From: Apodemus sylvaticus
Taxonomy: Eukaryota > Chordata > Mammalia > Rodentia > Muridae
Direction: 5' to 3'
Assembly (NCBI RefSeq): GCF_947179515.1
Contig: NC_067485.1
Span: forward strand, 71,726,646 to 71,790,645
DNA: 64,000 bases
This document shows, piece by piece, positions 12,129 through 24,714 of the stretch (positions are counted from its first letter, which is position 1; every line of letters starts with the position of its first letter). The notes below the pieces were generated by a model. It was given only the letters and a program-made list of their open reading frames with translations. It did not search any database and was not told the DNA's origin. A program made the position numbers and the translations under genes.

Positions 12129-12489
12129 TGGACAGTCTGCGCAATTAGAGCTGAAGAGCCCAGAATCCACTCTGAGTGCCTGTAACTAGTAATCCTGCTG
12201 AAACAGAGCTGTGTGTGGTTTCATCGCAAATCTGCTCTTTCCTGTGTGTACGTCAGAGTTACCTCATCCTATCCTCTCTGAATTTCACAAGGCACCTTTG
12301 CTTTATTGCCTCGGCCAAGTCGGCTCACAATGGAGACCAGAAGCCACATCTTGCTGCTCTCACATCCCCAGGGTCCAGAATACAGTAGGAGCAGTGAAAC
12401 ATGTTTCTATTACTCTGTGGGTTTTGAATGACACAATGGCTAATGTGGGCCATAAGATATGATGAAGCACAGACAACATAAAGCTAGTG

Positions 12490-12640
12490 GTGAACCTGAA
12501 CTCCTGATCCTTCTGCCTCTCCCTCCCCATGCCGCAATCACAGGCATGTACCACCTGCTTTATTTACACAGTGCTGGGCCTCATGCACACAAGCCAAGCA
12601 CTCAACCTACTGAGCCTCCTCCACAGCCCTGCTCCATCAC
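12490..12640 (-). repeat. Composite SINE fragment (B1/B4-like)
   Basis: GAACTCCTGATCCTTCTGCC and AATCACAGGCATGTACCACC are antisense B1-like; AAGCACTCAACCTACTGAGC is the tRNA-like head. Confidence 0.5.
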
Positions 12641-13054
12641 TTCCCATGAGTCTGTGCATTAATTGGCTTGGCTCACCATTCTCCTGGATCCTGGTCACAT
12701 GTGCTGCTGAGTTCTCCTGGAGCTCAGCTGGGAAGAACACCCATGGAAACATTGCTCAGAAGACAAGCAGCTGGTGCCAGCCCTTTGCTTGGGCCTCTGG
12801 TTCTCCCCATCATGACCTTCCTCCTCCACAAACTAAAGAGGGTTTCTCAGGATGTGGCAGCTGGGCTCTGAGACAGCAGAAGTTCTGAAGGGATATTGAT
12901 CATTCAGAGAATTTTATTGTACTCAGACGTGCTGTGGTTAAGGGTTAAGTTCTCACTGGAAAAGAGAGCTTCCTTGTGTACTCCCAGTCATCTATTAGAT
13001 GAGGCAGGAGAGTAGAGGGTTTATGGCCAGTCTCGAAACAAATACAAAGCATTC

Positions 13055-13205
13055 TTTTGTTTTGTTTTTCAAGACAGGGTTTCTCTGTGTAGTGCTGGCA
13101 GTTCTGGAAATCACTCTGTAGACCAGGCTGGCCTTGAACTCAGAAATCTGCCTGCCTCTACCTCCTAAGTGCTGGGATAAAGGCATGTGCCATCACTGCC
13201 CAGCA
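13055..13205 (-). repeat. B1 SINE
   Basis: AAGACAGGGTTTCTCTGTGT, GACCAGGCTGGCCTTGAACT and GCTGGGATAAAGGCATGTGCC form an antisense, nearly complete B1. Confidence 0.92.
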
Positions 13206-13867
13206 ATACAGAACATTATAAACAGGGAACTTCTTCCTGCCTCTATGGATTATGATGAAACTGAGAGGAATCCCCACCAAGAAGACAGAAGCATGAATTT
13301 GCAAGCGCTGTGAAGGGAGGAAGGCGGGAGCATGGTCGCACTGATAAATCCTTGGAAACAGGCTGAGGCTGAGGCTGAGGCTGGAGAAACACCAGCTGCT
13401 CCATATACCTTTTCAATTTTTTAAAAAAAATTCTTCAAATTAAAAAATAAACTGTCTTGCCAGGTAACCCAGGTTGACCTAAGACTTAATCCTCCTGCCT
13501 CAGCCACTTAAGCCCTCCATAACCTTTAAAAACTGATAGGTTTTTACTGGTGTGACATCTAACTGTGTGCACTGACTTGGCCAGGCTAGGATGCCCAGCA
13601 TTTAGGCAAATATACTTTCACAGAGACCCGTTCTAGATGTGACTGGTATTCTCTCTCAAGCAGAGGACTCTCTATATTGTGGGTGGATCCTTTCGTTTGC
13701 AGTTTCCCAGGGTAGAAGGAATTTATTTTTTCAACCAGGTATCATTAGAAAAACCCTGCCTCAGTTTTTCACCTCTGGGATTTGGAGTCTAGATATCAAT
13801 AGTAATTATTACCTGAAATTCCAGCCTGATGACCTCATATAAACCATAGACATTCCTGCATTGTCCT

Positions 13868-13892
13868 CTCTCTCTCTCTCTCTCTCCCTCCC
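13868..13892. repeat. (CT)n microsatellite
   Basis: About 12 CT units. Confidence 0.85.
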
Positions 13893-14654
13893 CTCCTTGT
13901 TCCTTCCCTCACTCTGTCCATCCTTACCCCTCTCTCCTATTGGCCCATTTTGCTATAGAAGCCTAACACACGTGTCCTATACATTACATTAGTAAAGCAC
14001 CATGTGTTTTTTAAGTTCACTAAGAAGATGGATCTGTAAGTAGGATTTCCCCCAACTTTAGACCCAGGCATATCTTAGAGCATCCTCCAAGATCTTGGTC
14101 CAGGAATGGGCTATCCCCACCCCTGGCTTTGTGAGAAATGGACATGAGAACAGCAAAGCAGCCCACAAATAGAAATGTCACATCCCTGAGAACAATCAAG
14201 TTCATTCTTACAGAATAAACACTATGTTCCTGAACACATTGAGGAGGTAACTCACTCCCAGACACCTTCCTGAAGACCTGAATGTCTGTGGTGGGAATGG
14301 CTAACTGGGAGTCTAACCCAGGAGATGTTCTGCCTGGGACAGACATTCCTTACGGGTCAGACATCCCAGCAGTCTGGTTCCATCCAGTGGGTTCTGGATG
14401 GTGTAAGTGTCTGACCTGCTGCTTGCTGCTCTGTCCTGCTTACTGCAACCGTCCTCATCTCCCTAGAAACTGGAAGCATGGATGTCCTGGCTCATTCTCC
14501 ACTTAGAACAAGGCCTGACTCACACTTCTCTGTATTTTCTACCTCGCTGGTTCACAGACCTTACTATGCTGCATCAGATTAAGACAGTGTGATATACAGT
14601 GGGAGAACATTCCAGGGTGTCTGCCTGGCAAGAAGTTCCATAGTCAGTACTAGT

Positions 14655-15000
14655 AATGGTGATTCTTGATTGTCAACTTGATTACATCTGGAATTAACTA
14701 AAATCCAAAACTGGAGGGCACACCTGGCAGGGACTTTTGCTTAACGTGAAGCAGATAGGTCCCTTTAGAGTCTGGATCTCTGAGATGGGAAGATGCATGC
14801 CTTTAATCCAGTCCATGAGGCAGGAAGACCCACCTTTAATCTGGGCAGCACTTTCTGCTGGAAATCTACATACAGATATGGAAAAAGGAAGTGGAGACAT
14901 CCAGCCTTGTGGACTGAGCAACTGCCAGATTCTTGAACCTTCCATTCACAGATAACCACTGTTGGATTAACTATTTGCTATAAGGGTTTTTGATCATTGA
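14655..15000 (+). mobile_element. LTR/MER-like interspersed repeat
   Basis: GTGATTCTTGATTGTCAACTTGATTACATC and CTGGAGGGCACACCTGGCAG are typical of a repeated rodent family that I cannot name exactly. Confidence 0.35.
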
Positions 15001-15109
15001 AAATTTATCAGACACAATATGTATCTTTGCATATAGCCCAAAATATGGAATAGGAGTAACATTTTTTACACAGACCTTTTGTACCACATACTGGACTAAA
15101 CTCTTCCTA

Positions 15110-15300
15110 GAATGCAAAAAGCACTGGGTTTGATTCTCAGCACCTCATAAACAGCTTGTGATTGTGTAGACTTGTAATCACAGCCCCTGGGAAGTGGAGG
15201 AGGATGATTATAAATTCAAGGTCATCCTAGGCTACACAGCAAATTTGAGGGCAGCCTTGGCTACATAAGACTATGGCAGAGAAAGAGACAAAGAGACAAA
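15110..15300 (+). repeat. B4-like SINE
   Basis: GGTTTGATTCTCAGCACC (B box) is followed by a B1-like body with AAATTCAAGGTCATCCTAGGCTAC. Confidence 0.55.
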
Positions 15301-15489
15301 CAGAAAGAGACAGGAAGGACAGCCGGATATAACCAGAGATCTTTTGTACAGCGATATTTGATCAATCTGTGATTTGTTATATGGGCGACCCCAGGAAAGC
15401 TGGTGGGCACACCAGTGTGAAATTTAAAAAAGAGGTAAGATAGATTTCAGATGCTGATGTCCCCAAAGGGTCATGCTTTTAGTTGTATG

Positions 15490-15600
15490 GGGCTAATAGC
15501 AGGGTGTGCTGTCAGGCATCTGTAATTCTAACCCTTGGCTGAGGCAGGGGGATCTTGAATTTAAGGCAAGCCTGGGCTACATAGTAAGTCCCCATTCAGG
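15490..15600 (+). repeat. B1-like SINE fragment
   Basis: GTCAGGCATCTGTAATTCTAAC and AAGCCTGGGCTACATAGTAAG. Confidence 0.55.
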
Positions 15601-15835
15601 AAGAAAGAAAAGAGAGGAAGGAGGGAGAGGGATATAGAGAGAAAGAGAACAGAAGGAAGGAAAGAAAGAAAGAAGGAAGGAGGGAGGGAAGGAGAGAGGG
15701 AAGAAAGGAGGGAGGGTAGGAGGGAGAAAGGGAGTGAGGGAGGGATGAAAGGAAGGAAGAGAGGGGGAAGGAAGAAAGGAAGGAAAGAGGAAGGAAGCGA
15801 GGAAGGAAGGAAGGGAGGAAGGAAGGAAGGAACCA
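15600..15835. repeat. GGAA/GGGA polypurine tract
   Basis: About 235 bp of almost pure purine on the plus strand. Ser/Leu/Pro-rich frames on the other strand are artefacts. Confidence 0.93.
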
Positions 15836-16204
15836 TCTAAGGAGACACTATGGAAGACCAGACACTGCCTGTTGATACATTCCTTTCATTCCTAACCAGC
15901 TTTGTGGAGTTTGGAGAATCCACAGCCCCAGACCCTTGCACTTCTTCTAAGCTGTGCTCCCCCACAGTTCGCAATTTGTTGAGGTTGGCTCCTATTCTAG
16001 TGACTGGCATCCTTATGAATCCAGACTATAAGACACAGTAGCACTTGCCCTGGGAGTCTGGTGTGTAAAAATGATTTTTATATGAGACAAGGGTCTCCGG
16101 AGATTACCAGCAAGGAACCAGTAGCCACAGGAAAAGTCTAGAATAAGCATGCCGTGCCAATATCCTGACATCAATGAGCTGACTGCTCATTCAACATCAG
16201 GATC

Positions 16205-16630
16205 TGCACCAGAATGCCCTGCGGTAACAACTTAAAAGAGGAAGGGCTGATTTTGCTCATGGTTGCAGCCCATGGTTGCTTGCTTTGGGTTTCTGAGTCC
16301 CCAGTGAGACAGAAAATATCCCAGCAGTGTAAGCAAGTAGGGGAGGTGGCTGCTCACCTCATGCCAGGCAGGAAGCAGATTAGAACCATGACAACACAGG
16401 GCAGGGGTAACACAGTACCTTCAGTGACCTACTACCTCTAACCAGACCATACGTCCCACAGCTGCACTGAATCTGTTTAATTTTCTCAACCCATCAATGG
16501 ATTAAACCATTCATCCATCAGGAAAGAGCCCTGAGGACCTAATTTTCTCTGGGAGCATCTTCACGGTACAGATAAACCCTAGGTTGTCTCTTGACCAAGT
16601 AAAGCTGTCAGTCATGCTCAGTCACCAGAA
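16205..16630 (-). mobile_element. LTR-like fragment
   Basis: TTTTGCTCATGGTTGCAGCC and the ATCAATGGATTAAACCATTCATC segment resemble antisense mammalian LTR sequences. The family is not fixed. Confidence 0.3.
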
Positions 16631-16914
16631 CTGTGAGACAAGAAATTTTTGTAGTTTAAACCATACAATCTGTGGTGATTTGCTTTGGCTATTTCCAAGA
16701 AAATATCAGTGTTAGAAGCAGCAGGGCTAAAGAATCCATAAAAGACAAGGTATGAAAGGGGTAGGTTTGATGGCTAATGCATTTGGAGTCAAAGATGCCT
16801 CTAGACCTATAAGAAGCTGGAGCCCATCATGAGCAGACCAGAGCCTCCAATGGATACACCACATCTTCAATTGTGTCTTTATCAGTTGTACAAAGAAAGC
16901 AGTTTCATTTTCCA

Positions 16915-17130
16915 TTTGACTTTCTTTTATTTCTTTTATCTTTTTTCCTTATTTTTGTTTGTTTGTTTTTTGGGTTTTTTTTTTTTTTTTGCATTGCTTT
17001 GTTTTTTTTCTTTGTTTGTTTGTTTTTTGGGTTTTTTTTTTTTTTTTTTTTTTTTTTGGAGCCTGCTCTATAGAGCAAGTTCCAGGACAGCAAGGGCTAC
17101 CTGGAGAAACCCTCTCTTGAAAACAAAAGA
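16915..17130. repeat. T-rich tract plus B1 3' fragment
   Basis: TTTTC/TTTG-rich sequence with two long T runs (16976-16990, 17032-17057), then GCAAGTTCCAGGACAGCAAGGGCTAC...GAAACCCTCTC, the 3' part of a B1 in plus orientation. Confidence 0.7.
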
Positions 17131-17399
17131 AAACAGCAACAGTACATTGTCAGACCACTCTGCAGACCCAGAATGGAGACACTGATCTCCAGAGCACACC
17201 CAGTCAGGTCCACTTAGTTACACCCACCTCGGCTGCTGCCCCAGTCCCTCCTCTGTTTCAACCTCACATTCACGTCAGAACCACGAAGGTGATGTTGAGG
17301 TCACTGGATACTGTGATGCTAATGTTCTTTGTTCCTCTTGCCATCATGTTCACCAAATGTCCTCTCTGCTTTTCACAGCTAATCATCAAGTGTATGTGT

Positions 17400-17430
17400 G
17401 TTCATCTAGTGTATGTATGTGGTGTGTATA

Positions 17431-17469
<39 letters not shown>

Positions 17470-17625
17470 GGTGTGTATATGTGTGTGAGAGAGAGACAGA
17501 GACAGAGACAGAGACAGAGACAGAGACAGAGAGAAAGAGAAGAGAGAGAAGGAGGAAAAGAGAAATGAGGGAAGGAGGATGGAAAAAGGGAGGAAGGGAG
17601 GGAGGGAGGGAGGGAGATCAGATGT
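17400..17625. repeat. (GT)n then (GACA/GA/GGAA)n simple repeat
   Basis: GT units (about 17432-17462) are followed by GAGACA units and a purine tract. Confidence 0.9.
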
Positions 17626-17689
17626 ATATGTGCCACAAACACATGTAATAGTTAGAGGACAACCCCAGTATCAGTCCTTTACTAGAACC

Positions 17690-17912
17690 TTGTTTGAGAC
17701 AGGGTCTCTGTCCTTCACCCTGCTTGTCTATCAGATTAGCTGGACAGAGAGATTCCAAGGATTCTCCTGTGCTACCTCCCATCTCAACATGGGAGCACTA
17801 GAGTTCCAGATGTGAGCTTTACATGGGTTCTAGAGACTCAACCTCAGGTTCTCTTGTTTGCATAGCAAGCACTTTACCCACTGAGCCATCTCTCTATCTC
17901 CAGTCATCTCTA
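17690..17912 (-). repeat. B3-type SINE
   Basis: TTGAGACAGGGTCTCTG at one end and ACTTTACCCACTGAGCCATCTCTC at the other are the complement of a B2/B3 head. Confidence 0.75.
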
Positions 17913-18224
17913 TAATTGGCATTGTGGGATGGCAGCCAAACCTAGCTGGAGGTTTTTGCAATAAAACTCCATAGAATTTAGTTGCAAAGTTTAATAAGAC
18001 AGAGGTGGGCTATGTACAGTGTAACAATAGGATTTAGAAGAAAGAAACATCCTCCTGTCCTGTAGACCTAAAGATCGGAGGAGACAAAGAGCTCACCTGT
18101 ACTAGGACCTATATACATCACTGATGAAGGAGCCAAGGCCCAAGGTCATCTCTTCTTCCTGGGTTCACAAGAGCTTAGGTAGGCTGACATCTAAGACATC
18201 CATAGTACTCCCCTTCCCTCCTTC

Positions 18225-18345
18225 ATTCTTTCTCTTTTGATGCACAGTCTCACTAAGCATTCTAGGCTAACCTGGACCCCAAATCTTCCTGCCCTGGCCT
18301 CTCCCAAGTCCTAGAACAAAAGATGTGGACCACCAGAACTGCCAC
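18225..18345 (-). repeat. Diverged B1-like SINE
   Basis: GCACAGTCTCACTAAGCATTCTAGGCTAACCTGG. Confidence 0.4.
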
Positions 18346-18767
18346 ACTGTTATGTAATTAATTAGATATCCATGAACTTGGAAGACTTTGAGCCTGGGCT
18401 CCTCCCTCAGAGCACTGGGGCAGTGAGTGGTCTTCTCTGACTGCTGGTCAGAAGAATGGAACCTGAGTCAGCTTTGTGGTCCCGGTAGGAGACATAACAC
18501 CCTAAGTGTCCTAGAAGGTAATGAATGCATAATTGCCCCAGCATGGCTTGAGAACACCTAAATCTTATACAATCACTGTATCCTGGAGGATTCCTCAAAA
18601 AAACTACAAAGACCACTTCTCCCTCAAGTAAGAATCAAACCAAACAGGGTAATCAAGTACTTGGATAGGACAAAATATTCCAGGAAAGCTGAGTGATCTA
18701 AAGCTTCAATTATAGTATAAAACCTGACTCCAGCGTGAAGAATCACAGTGCCCTCTCTCTCAGAAGG

Positions 18768-19175
18768 CACGTACCACATACACATACACACACACACATA
18801 CACACAGATATATATACACCACATATATACACCTACACATATACACATTCACACACATATATACACACATACCACATATACATATACACACAAATACACA
18901 TACACACATACATACTCACATATACACAGATATACATACACATACACATAACACTTATACACACATACACACATATATACACATACACATATCCACACAC
19001 ATATATACATACACACACATAGAGGCATAAACACATATACACACATACACACATATAACACATACACACATATACACATAGATAAACACATATATACAAA
19101 TATACACACATAAACACATATATACTCACTTACGTACACATACACACAGTCACACAGAGATACACACACACAAAT
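18768..19175. repeat. 400-bp CACATA/TATACA low-complexity tract
   Basis: Degenerate alternating purine-pyrimidine sequence. His/Thr/Tyr-rich frames are artefacts. Confidence 0.93.
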
Positions 19176-19619
19176 AAGTACATCCTCCCTCTCAGGTCAC
19201 ATGCTTTGCAGCCTCTTTTTTCTATAAATGAAAACAGTAAATCCCACTGCTATGAGCCCAGCAGAAAATCTTTAACCCTTAAACAGACTCCCTGGGTCCC
19301 TGGATTACAGGAGAATATGGGGGCTATTCTCACTTCCCCCAGGGAAATTTACATACCTCAGGATGTCCAGTACCTGGATTTCAAAGGGCCACCAGGAGCA
19401 ACTTAAGTCCCACCCATATGAGTGCCCCCAAAGGAGACGTGCCTGGTCTCAAACTAACCCACAATCTTCAGGACCTGAGTAGTCCATTGCTACACCAACC
19501 CCTACTTTGCATCATGGGCCTAAACTCTCCTCAGAGTATTAGCCATTTGTTTGTCTGCCTTTACTGTCAGTGGCTCTTCTAATAAATCTCTTACTCAAAA
19601 TGACAAGCACAAAACTCTC

Positions 19620-19715
19620 TTCTGCAACCTTCTTTCTCCTCTCTCCCCTCTCCTCTCTCCCCTTTCTCCTTTCCCCTCTCCTCTCTCCCCTCTTCATTTT
19701 CCTCTCTCCTCTCTA
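19620..19715. repeat. CT/CCTCTC-rich tract
   Basis: CTCTCCCC units. The flanking 19.2-20.1 kb holds no recognised gene; AATAAATCTCTTACTC (about 19580) may belong to an LTR. Confidence 0.75.
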
Positions 19716-20156
19716 GCTGCAGCCCCCAACCAGGAATCTGACAACCCACCAATTGCCTCCAATAATTGGTTGTAGCCATTTTTATTCAACTAGTTTTAAA
19801 TTAAGAAACAAGGTTTGCACAAGAAAAGCTGGTTCTCTTAAATATAAGCTTGTCCTGGTGTAACCATGTCTTGGGGTATAGAGTTCAGCATTTGAATACA
19901 AGCAGTATTAGAGCAACCCACTATATCCCAAAGGTCCTGGAACCTCTCAATACCAGCAGCAGCTGGGGACAAAGTATTCAAACACACAAGGCTGTGGGGG
20001 ACCCAACACTCCATAATACCCTGATAGTAATAATTACAGAGTGCTGATCTAACATCTAAAAAACCAACTCCTGTTGGGATCTGGCTTTTCAGGACGCCAG
20101 TCTTGGTATGTTTGCCTGAGCTACAGGTTGAATCCTTACTCAGAGCCTTTTACTAA

Positions 20157-20488
20157 TTGTGATGGTTTGTATATGCTCATCCCAGGGAGTGGCACTATTA
20201 GGAGGTGTGGCTTTGTTGGAGTAGGTGTGTCACTGTGGGTGTGGGCTTTAAGACCTCATCCTAGCTGCCTGGGAGCCAGTATGCCACTAACAACCTTCAG
20301 ATGAAGTTGTTCAACTCTCAACTCCTCCTGTACTATGCCTGCCTGGATGCTACCATGCTTCCTCCTTGATGATGAAGGACTGAACCTCTGAAACTGTAAG
20401 CCAGCCTCAATTAAATGCTCTCCTTTATAGGAATTGTCTTGGTCATGATGTCTATTCATGGCAGTAAAACTCCAACTAAGACATTAAT
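20157..20488 (+). mobile_element. MT-type MaLR solo LTR
   Basis: It begins TGTGATGGTTTGTATATGC and ends near CAACTAAGACA, with TG...CA ends. Internal GGGAGTGGCACTATTAGGAG, GTAGGTGTGTCACTGTGGG and CAATTAAATG (weak poly(A) signal region) are typical of rodent MT elements. Confidence 0.7.
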
Positions 20489-21354
20489 GTTACTGGAGCT
20501 ATACCCCTCACTTCTCAAACAGAGATGATTACCACCATATAGGTTTTCTAGAGAAAAGAGAACTACCAACCAGAGACATATACACAGAGACACTTGTTTA
20601 AGTCCCTCTTTTCAATTTCTTTAGAAGTACATAGATGCAGAATTGCTGGACCAGATGCTAACCTGTTTAAGGTTCAGGAGAGGCTGCAAAATGTGGCTTA
20701 AAGTCATTTCCTGGGAACCTGGGAGTGGAGCTGACTAGAGTCCATCTTCTTGACGAGTATTTAATGAAAGCTTGCTTCAAATTTGGCAATGTGGTAGTGA
20801 TCTTATGCTCAGCTGGAGGGATTAGCACCCAGTGGATGCCAGAGCCAGATTCTAAGAACCAAGAGTTGAAATAGTATGTGACAAGGGTGACCTTGGGCTA
20901 CCAGACGGTTGCCATTTGCCTTAACTCTTGTATCTGGCCTATATTCTATCATAGGGATTTTTCAACTACAAGGCTAAGCTTAGTATGCCTCTAGGCTCAA
21001 CCAATCTGAAAATTCAGAATTATATGATATCTGAAATCCATCAAAGAGATTTCCTCACACATGGCTATATGCAGCTCACCTCTCCAAAGTCCCCACTAAC
21101 AGAATCAATAATTAATTCAGTTGTGATTTTCTTTTGTTCTGTGATTATAATGTTATTTGACTTTTGTGGGAGACCCACCTTGCATGTTACACATTACTGG
21201 GGAAACTGAGATTCTCCTCTTGGTTTTCTTAAACTTGCTAATAAAAGAATGTAAGAATGGACCCAGAAGAAAGCTTGAGAAGAATTTTATTAGAGTTTAA
21301 AAGAAAAACCCCAGGGCAGACAAGATGTAAATCTCCCCTGTGATTCATTTAAGA

Positions 21355-21700
21355 TTTCATTGCTGTGAAGAGACACCATGACCACAGCAACTCTTCTACA
21401 GGAAAGCATTTCATTGGAGCTGGCTAACAGTTTCAAAGGTTCAGTCCATTATCATCATGGCAGGAAGCAGGGCAGCATCCAGGCAGGCACAGTGCTGGAG
21501 GAGCTGAGAGTTCTTCATCTTGATCCATGGGCTGCAGGAGACTGTGTCCCACAATAGGCTAAGCTTGAGCATATATGACATCAAAGCCCACCCCACAGTG
21601 ACACACTTCCTCCAACAAGGCCACACCTACTCCAGCAAGGCTGCTCTCTATGGCCATGCATTCAAGCAGATGAGTCTATGGTGGCCATTCCTATCAAATC
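21355..21700 (-). mobile_element. MT-type MaLR solo LTR (antisense)
   Basis: TTTCATTGCTGTGAAGAGACACCATGACC and TTCAGTCCATTATCATCATGG form the reverse complement of the copy at 20157. Confidence 0.7.
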
Positions 21701-22509
21701 ACCACACCCTGTCTGTGAGAGAGAACAATGGAGAAAAGGAAGAAAGAAATCCACAGTTTGAGTTAAACCAGCATGTTCAGCAATGAAGGTCAGGCATGTG
21801 GTAGGTAGGATGTGGTGGATGGGTGCTTCAGAGAAAGAGGAAGAAAGCCCAAGGGGTCAGGCAAAGCATGTTTAGGGAAGAAATAGAAGGAAAAAATCCT
21901 CAGAAAAGTAGGCATTCTAACACAGCTACCCAGGTTTGGCTTAAAAGATGTCAGATTCAGGTCATAGACTGTTATGGAGTAAGGACTTTGTTTAGAAAAG
22001 TTACTAGTACATGGACAGACAGATCCCATACAACAAGCATGATAGGGATTCTGAGGAGAGTCAAGCCAAAGACAGCATGGCAGGGCCCATGTGGCAGAAG
22101 TGGAGTCTTTGTTGATACCTTCCTGAAGTTGAAGATGCTTTCATAACACAAGTCTGATTCTAGGAAGGAGACAGGAAGCAGGGGCTTGTGGAGGGAGGAT
22201 GTATAACCACCAACATCACTGTTGAAGTAAACTTACTTCCCCAGGTGCGAGATCCTGAAATCTAAGACCTTTTGACTAGAGTAACAGTGTCTCAGTAGGG
22301 TGCCTGTGGGTATCTGCAAGAGAAGGACCCACTGCAGACACTGTGGCCTGAGGAACCACTGGATTCTAACTTTACACTCCACAAGTAACTGCACAGAGAG
22401 CAGGTATTCTGGGAAGGAAAAGCAGATTGTTTCATTCATGGGATAATTATTCCTCCCATCTCTTTAGCATAGCTTGAGGGGAAATCAACCTTCTTGAAGG
22501 CTGGTCCTT

Positions 22510-23030
22510 GGTGTCTTTGTTATGCTGCAATACTATTGCTGCAATGACAAAAAGAAAGTTGGGGAGGAAAAGATTTATTTGGCTTACATTTCTATGTTAT
22601 AGTCCATCACTCAAGGAAGTCAGGACAAGAACTTAAGGAGGGCAGGAACTTGGAGGCAGGAGTTGACACAGAGGGTGCCATGGAGGAGTGCTTCTTACTG
22701 ATTTGGCTCTCATGACTTGCTCAGCCTGCTTTCCTATAGAACCCAGAACCACCAGCCCAGGGATGGTCCACTCACCACAGGCTGGTCCATCCCCATCAAT
22801 CACTAATCATGACAATGCCTAACAGCTGGATCTTAGGGAGGCATGTTCTCAGTTGAGTGTTTTGCCATGATGATGGGCTCTCAAGCATTTCTTCTGTACA
22901 TTACCTTAGTCATGACAGTTTGGAATGATCTATAAGAGACAGTTATTGAAAACCATGCTGATTAAGCTAACTAAACTGTATAATCTTTTTATTAATGGCC
23001 CAAACCAAGAGCAGACTCCTGCCTCTGTAA
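22510..23030 (-). mobile_element. LTR-containing repeat, copy A
   Basis: GAAAAGATTTATTTGGCTTAC, GGGCAGGAACTTGGAGGCAG and CACAGGCTGGTCCATCCCC. From 22604 to about 23015 it is closely matched by 27271-27681. Confidence 0.6.
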
Positions 23031-23560
23031 ACTATCTTAGGTCCCAAGCTAAAAGGCACAGTGTTTTTAAAGGGAAAACCCCACAAAGACCATGATTTAC
23101 ATCAAAGTTGCATGAGGACCAGAATAACCTTGAAATGTTCATTGCTGATAGAGCATGGTAATTATCTCAGACATAGCACAGCAATTGTATTTGACTTAGA
23201 TCTTCTTTTACTTATTTTTGTTTGCTTTAATTATTTCAGTTAATACATCCAGACCATGGTCAAGCGCATGGGAAATCTCAAGTGTGTTGCCAAGGCAGAT
23301 GTGACCATTCAGAGGATTAGGGCTGAGGGCTGAAAATTGTCTATGCAAACACAAAATGGAGTCATTTCACATTATCACAGCAATAGGAAAGTAACTGAGA
23401 CACTGAACAGCTCCACTTTCTCTTCAGCCTGACGTGTTAGGATCTAGCTCAGAAGTTCAGTCCAGAACAATGGTGACATGTAATTGTACAGTGTGACTCA
23501 TTCCAGGAACTCTTAACCATCCTCAGGTAGCAGATGGTTTCAGAATCATGAATTTCAGGG

Positions 23561-23600
23561 ATTTTAAAAGACTCATATATATATATGAGTCTTTTAAAAT
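23561..23600. repeat. Perfect 40-bp palindrome
   Basis: Left arm 23561-23580 (ATTTTAAAAGACTCATATAT) is exactly complementary to the right arm 23581-23600 with no spacer. Confidence 0.95.
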
Positions 23601-23642
23601 ATTAAAATATTATATATATTATATATATATACGTATATATAC

Positions 23643-23695
<53 letters not shown>
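23601..23695. repeat. (AT)n tract
   Basis: About 90 bp of TATATA with two ACGT interruptions, directly after the palindrome. Confidence 0.93.
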
Positions 23696-23759
23696 AACAC
23701 TTTACCTCTAGGGGTTCTGAAGCAGCTCTCAGGTGAATGAATGAATTAACATAAAGCAG

Positions 23760-23910
23760 AGCGTGGGGTCAAAGGCCTTTAATCCTTTGCACTGGGGATA
23801 GGAGGGTAGCAGAGGCAGGCAGAGCTCTGTGAGTTCTAGGCTAGCCCAGTCTACACAGCAAGTTTCAAGCCAGCCAAGGCTGTACAATGAGACCTTGTCA
23901 AAGAAGAAAA
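23760..23910 (+). repeat. B1 SINE, diverged
   Basis: GCAGAGGCAGGCAGAGCTCTGTGAGTTC and GCCAGCCAAGGCTGTACAATGAGACC. Confidence 0.75.
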
Positions 23911-23955
23911 TGGAGGAGGAGGAGGAGGAGGAGGAGGAGGAGGAGGAGGAGGAGG
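23911..23955. repeat. (GAG)n microsatellite
   Basis: About 14 GAG triplets in the A-tail region of the B1. Confidence 0.92.
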
Positions 23956-24059
23956 GAGAGGGAATGAGGAAGAAAGGAGGTGAAGATGAAGAAAAGACCA
24001 AAGCAGAAGTAGCAGCCACCACTCCCAAAGCTCCAGCAGCCCCAACAGGCTTGGCTGGG

Positions 24060-24176
24060 AATATGCTAAGTAAGCATCTGGAAGGCTGAGACAGGAGGAT
24101 TGATGCAAGTTTCAGGTCAGCAAACTTCATAGTGAGTTCCAAGCTATCCCAGACTATGAAGTGAGACACTGGGGTA
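24060..24176 (+). repeat. B1-like SINE fragment
   Basis: GCATCTGGAAGGCTGAGACAGGAGGATTG and AGTTCCAAGCTATCCCAGACTATG. Confidence 0.5.
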
Positions 24177-24210
24177 TATAATTACATATACAAAAGTATA
24201 TGTAATTATA
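24177..24210. repeat. 15-bp inverted repeat with 4-base loop
   Basis: TATAATTACATATAC (24177-24191), AAAA, GTATATGTAATTATA (24196-24210). Confidence 0.9.
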
Positions 24211-24456
24211 ACTGTATGTAATTGTTACATATATCTGTATGTATATATGTATGTGTATATAATGATATATGTAAATATAGATATGGGTCATCACTTTCAG
24301 TTTTGATTTTGCAAGGTGATCCAGATAATCACTTGCAGAATCACACTGGGTCTGAGGAGAAGATGACTTCTGGCCCAGGGTGTGGCACTGTGTTCATCTT
24401 GGATAACTGCCCAAGAATGATGCACAGAAAGATAATGGAGATCATGTAGCTAAGTA

Positions 24457-24458
<2 letters not shown>

Positions 24459-24494
<36 letters not shown>
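24459..24494. repeat. (GT)n microsatellite
   Basis: About 17 GT units. Confidence 0.92.
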
Positions 24495-24495
<1 letters not shown>

Positions 24496-24714
24496 AGGGG
24501 CCTTGTGGAATATGCTCCAGGAAGAACAAATTGTCAGAGTGCACCTTGAGTACATTTTCTACCTGAAACTGCCTCTCCTGCTCTCCCTCTCAAGGCCCTG
24601 TAAGCTGGTGCTGGCGTGTAGCCTCCTCCCTGCATTCTCAGTGTCCCCGACTGTCACTGTACTTCAGATACAGTAAAGAGAAAGTCCTAACAACTCAGTG
24701 TAACTAGCTGTGAG

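Noticed and set aside
15561..15836. Ser/Leu/Pro-rich open frame
   Set aside because: It is the complement of a GGAA polypurine tract running into a SINE.
23829..24089. Glu-rich frame resembling an acidic protein
   Set aside because: It is a GAG microsatellite in the tail of a B1 SINE.
23560..24210. Palindromes as a CRISPR array or bacterial terminator
   Set aside because: The genome context is mammalian; no spaced direct repeats and no prokaryotic genes are present.
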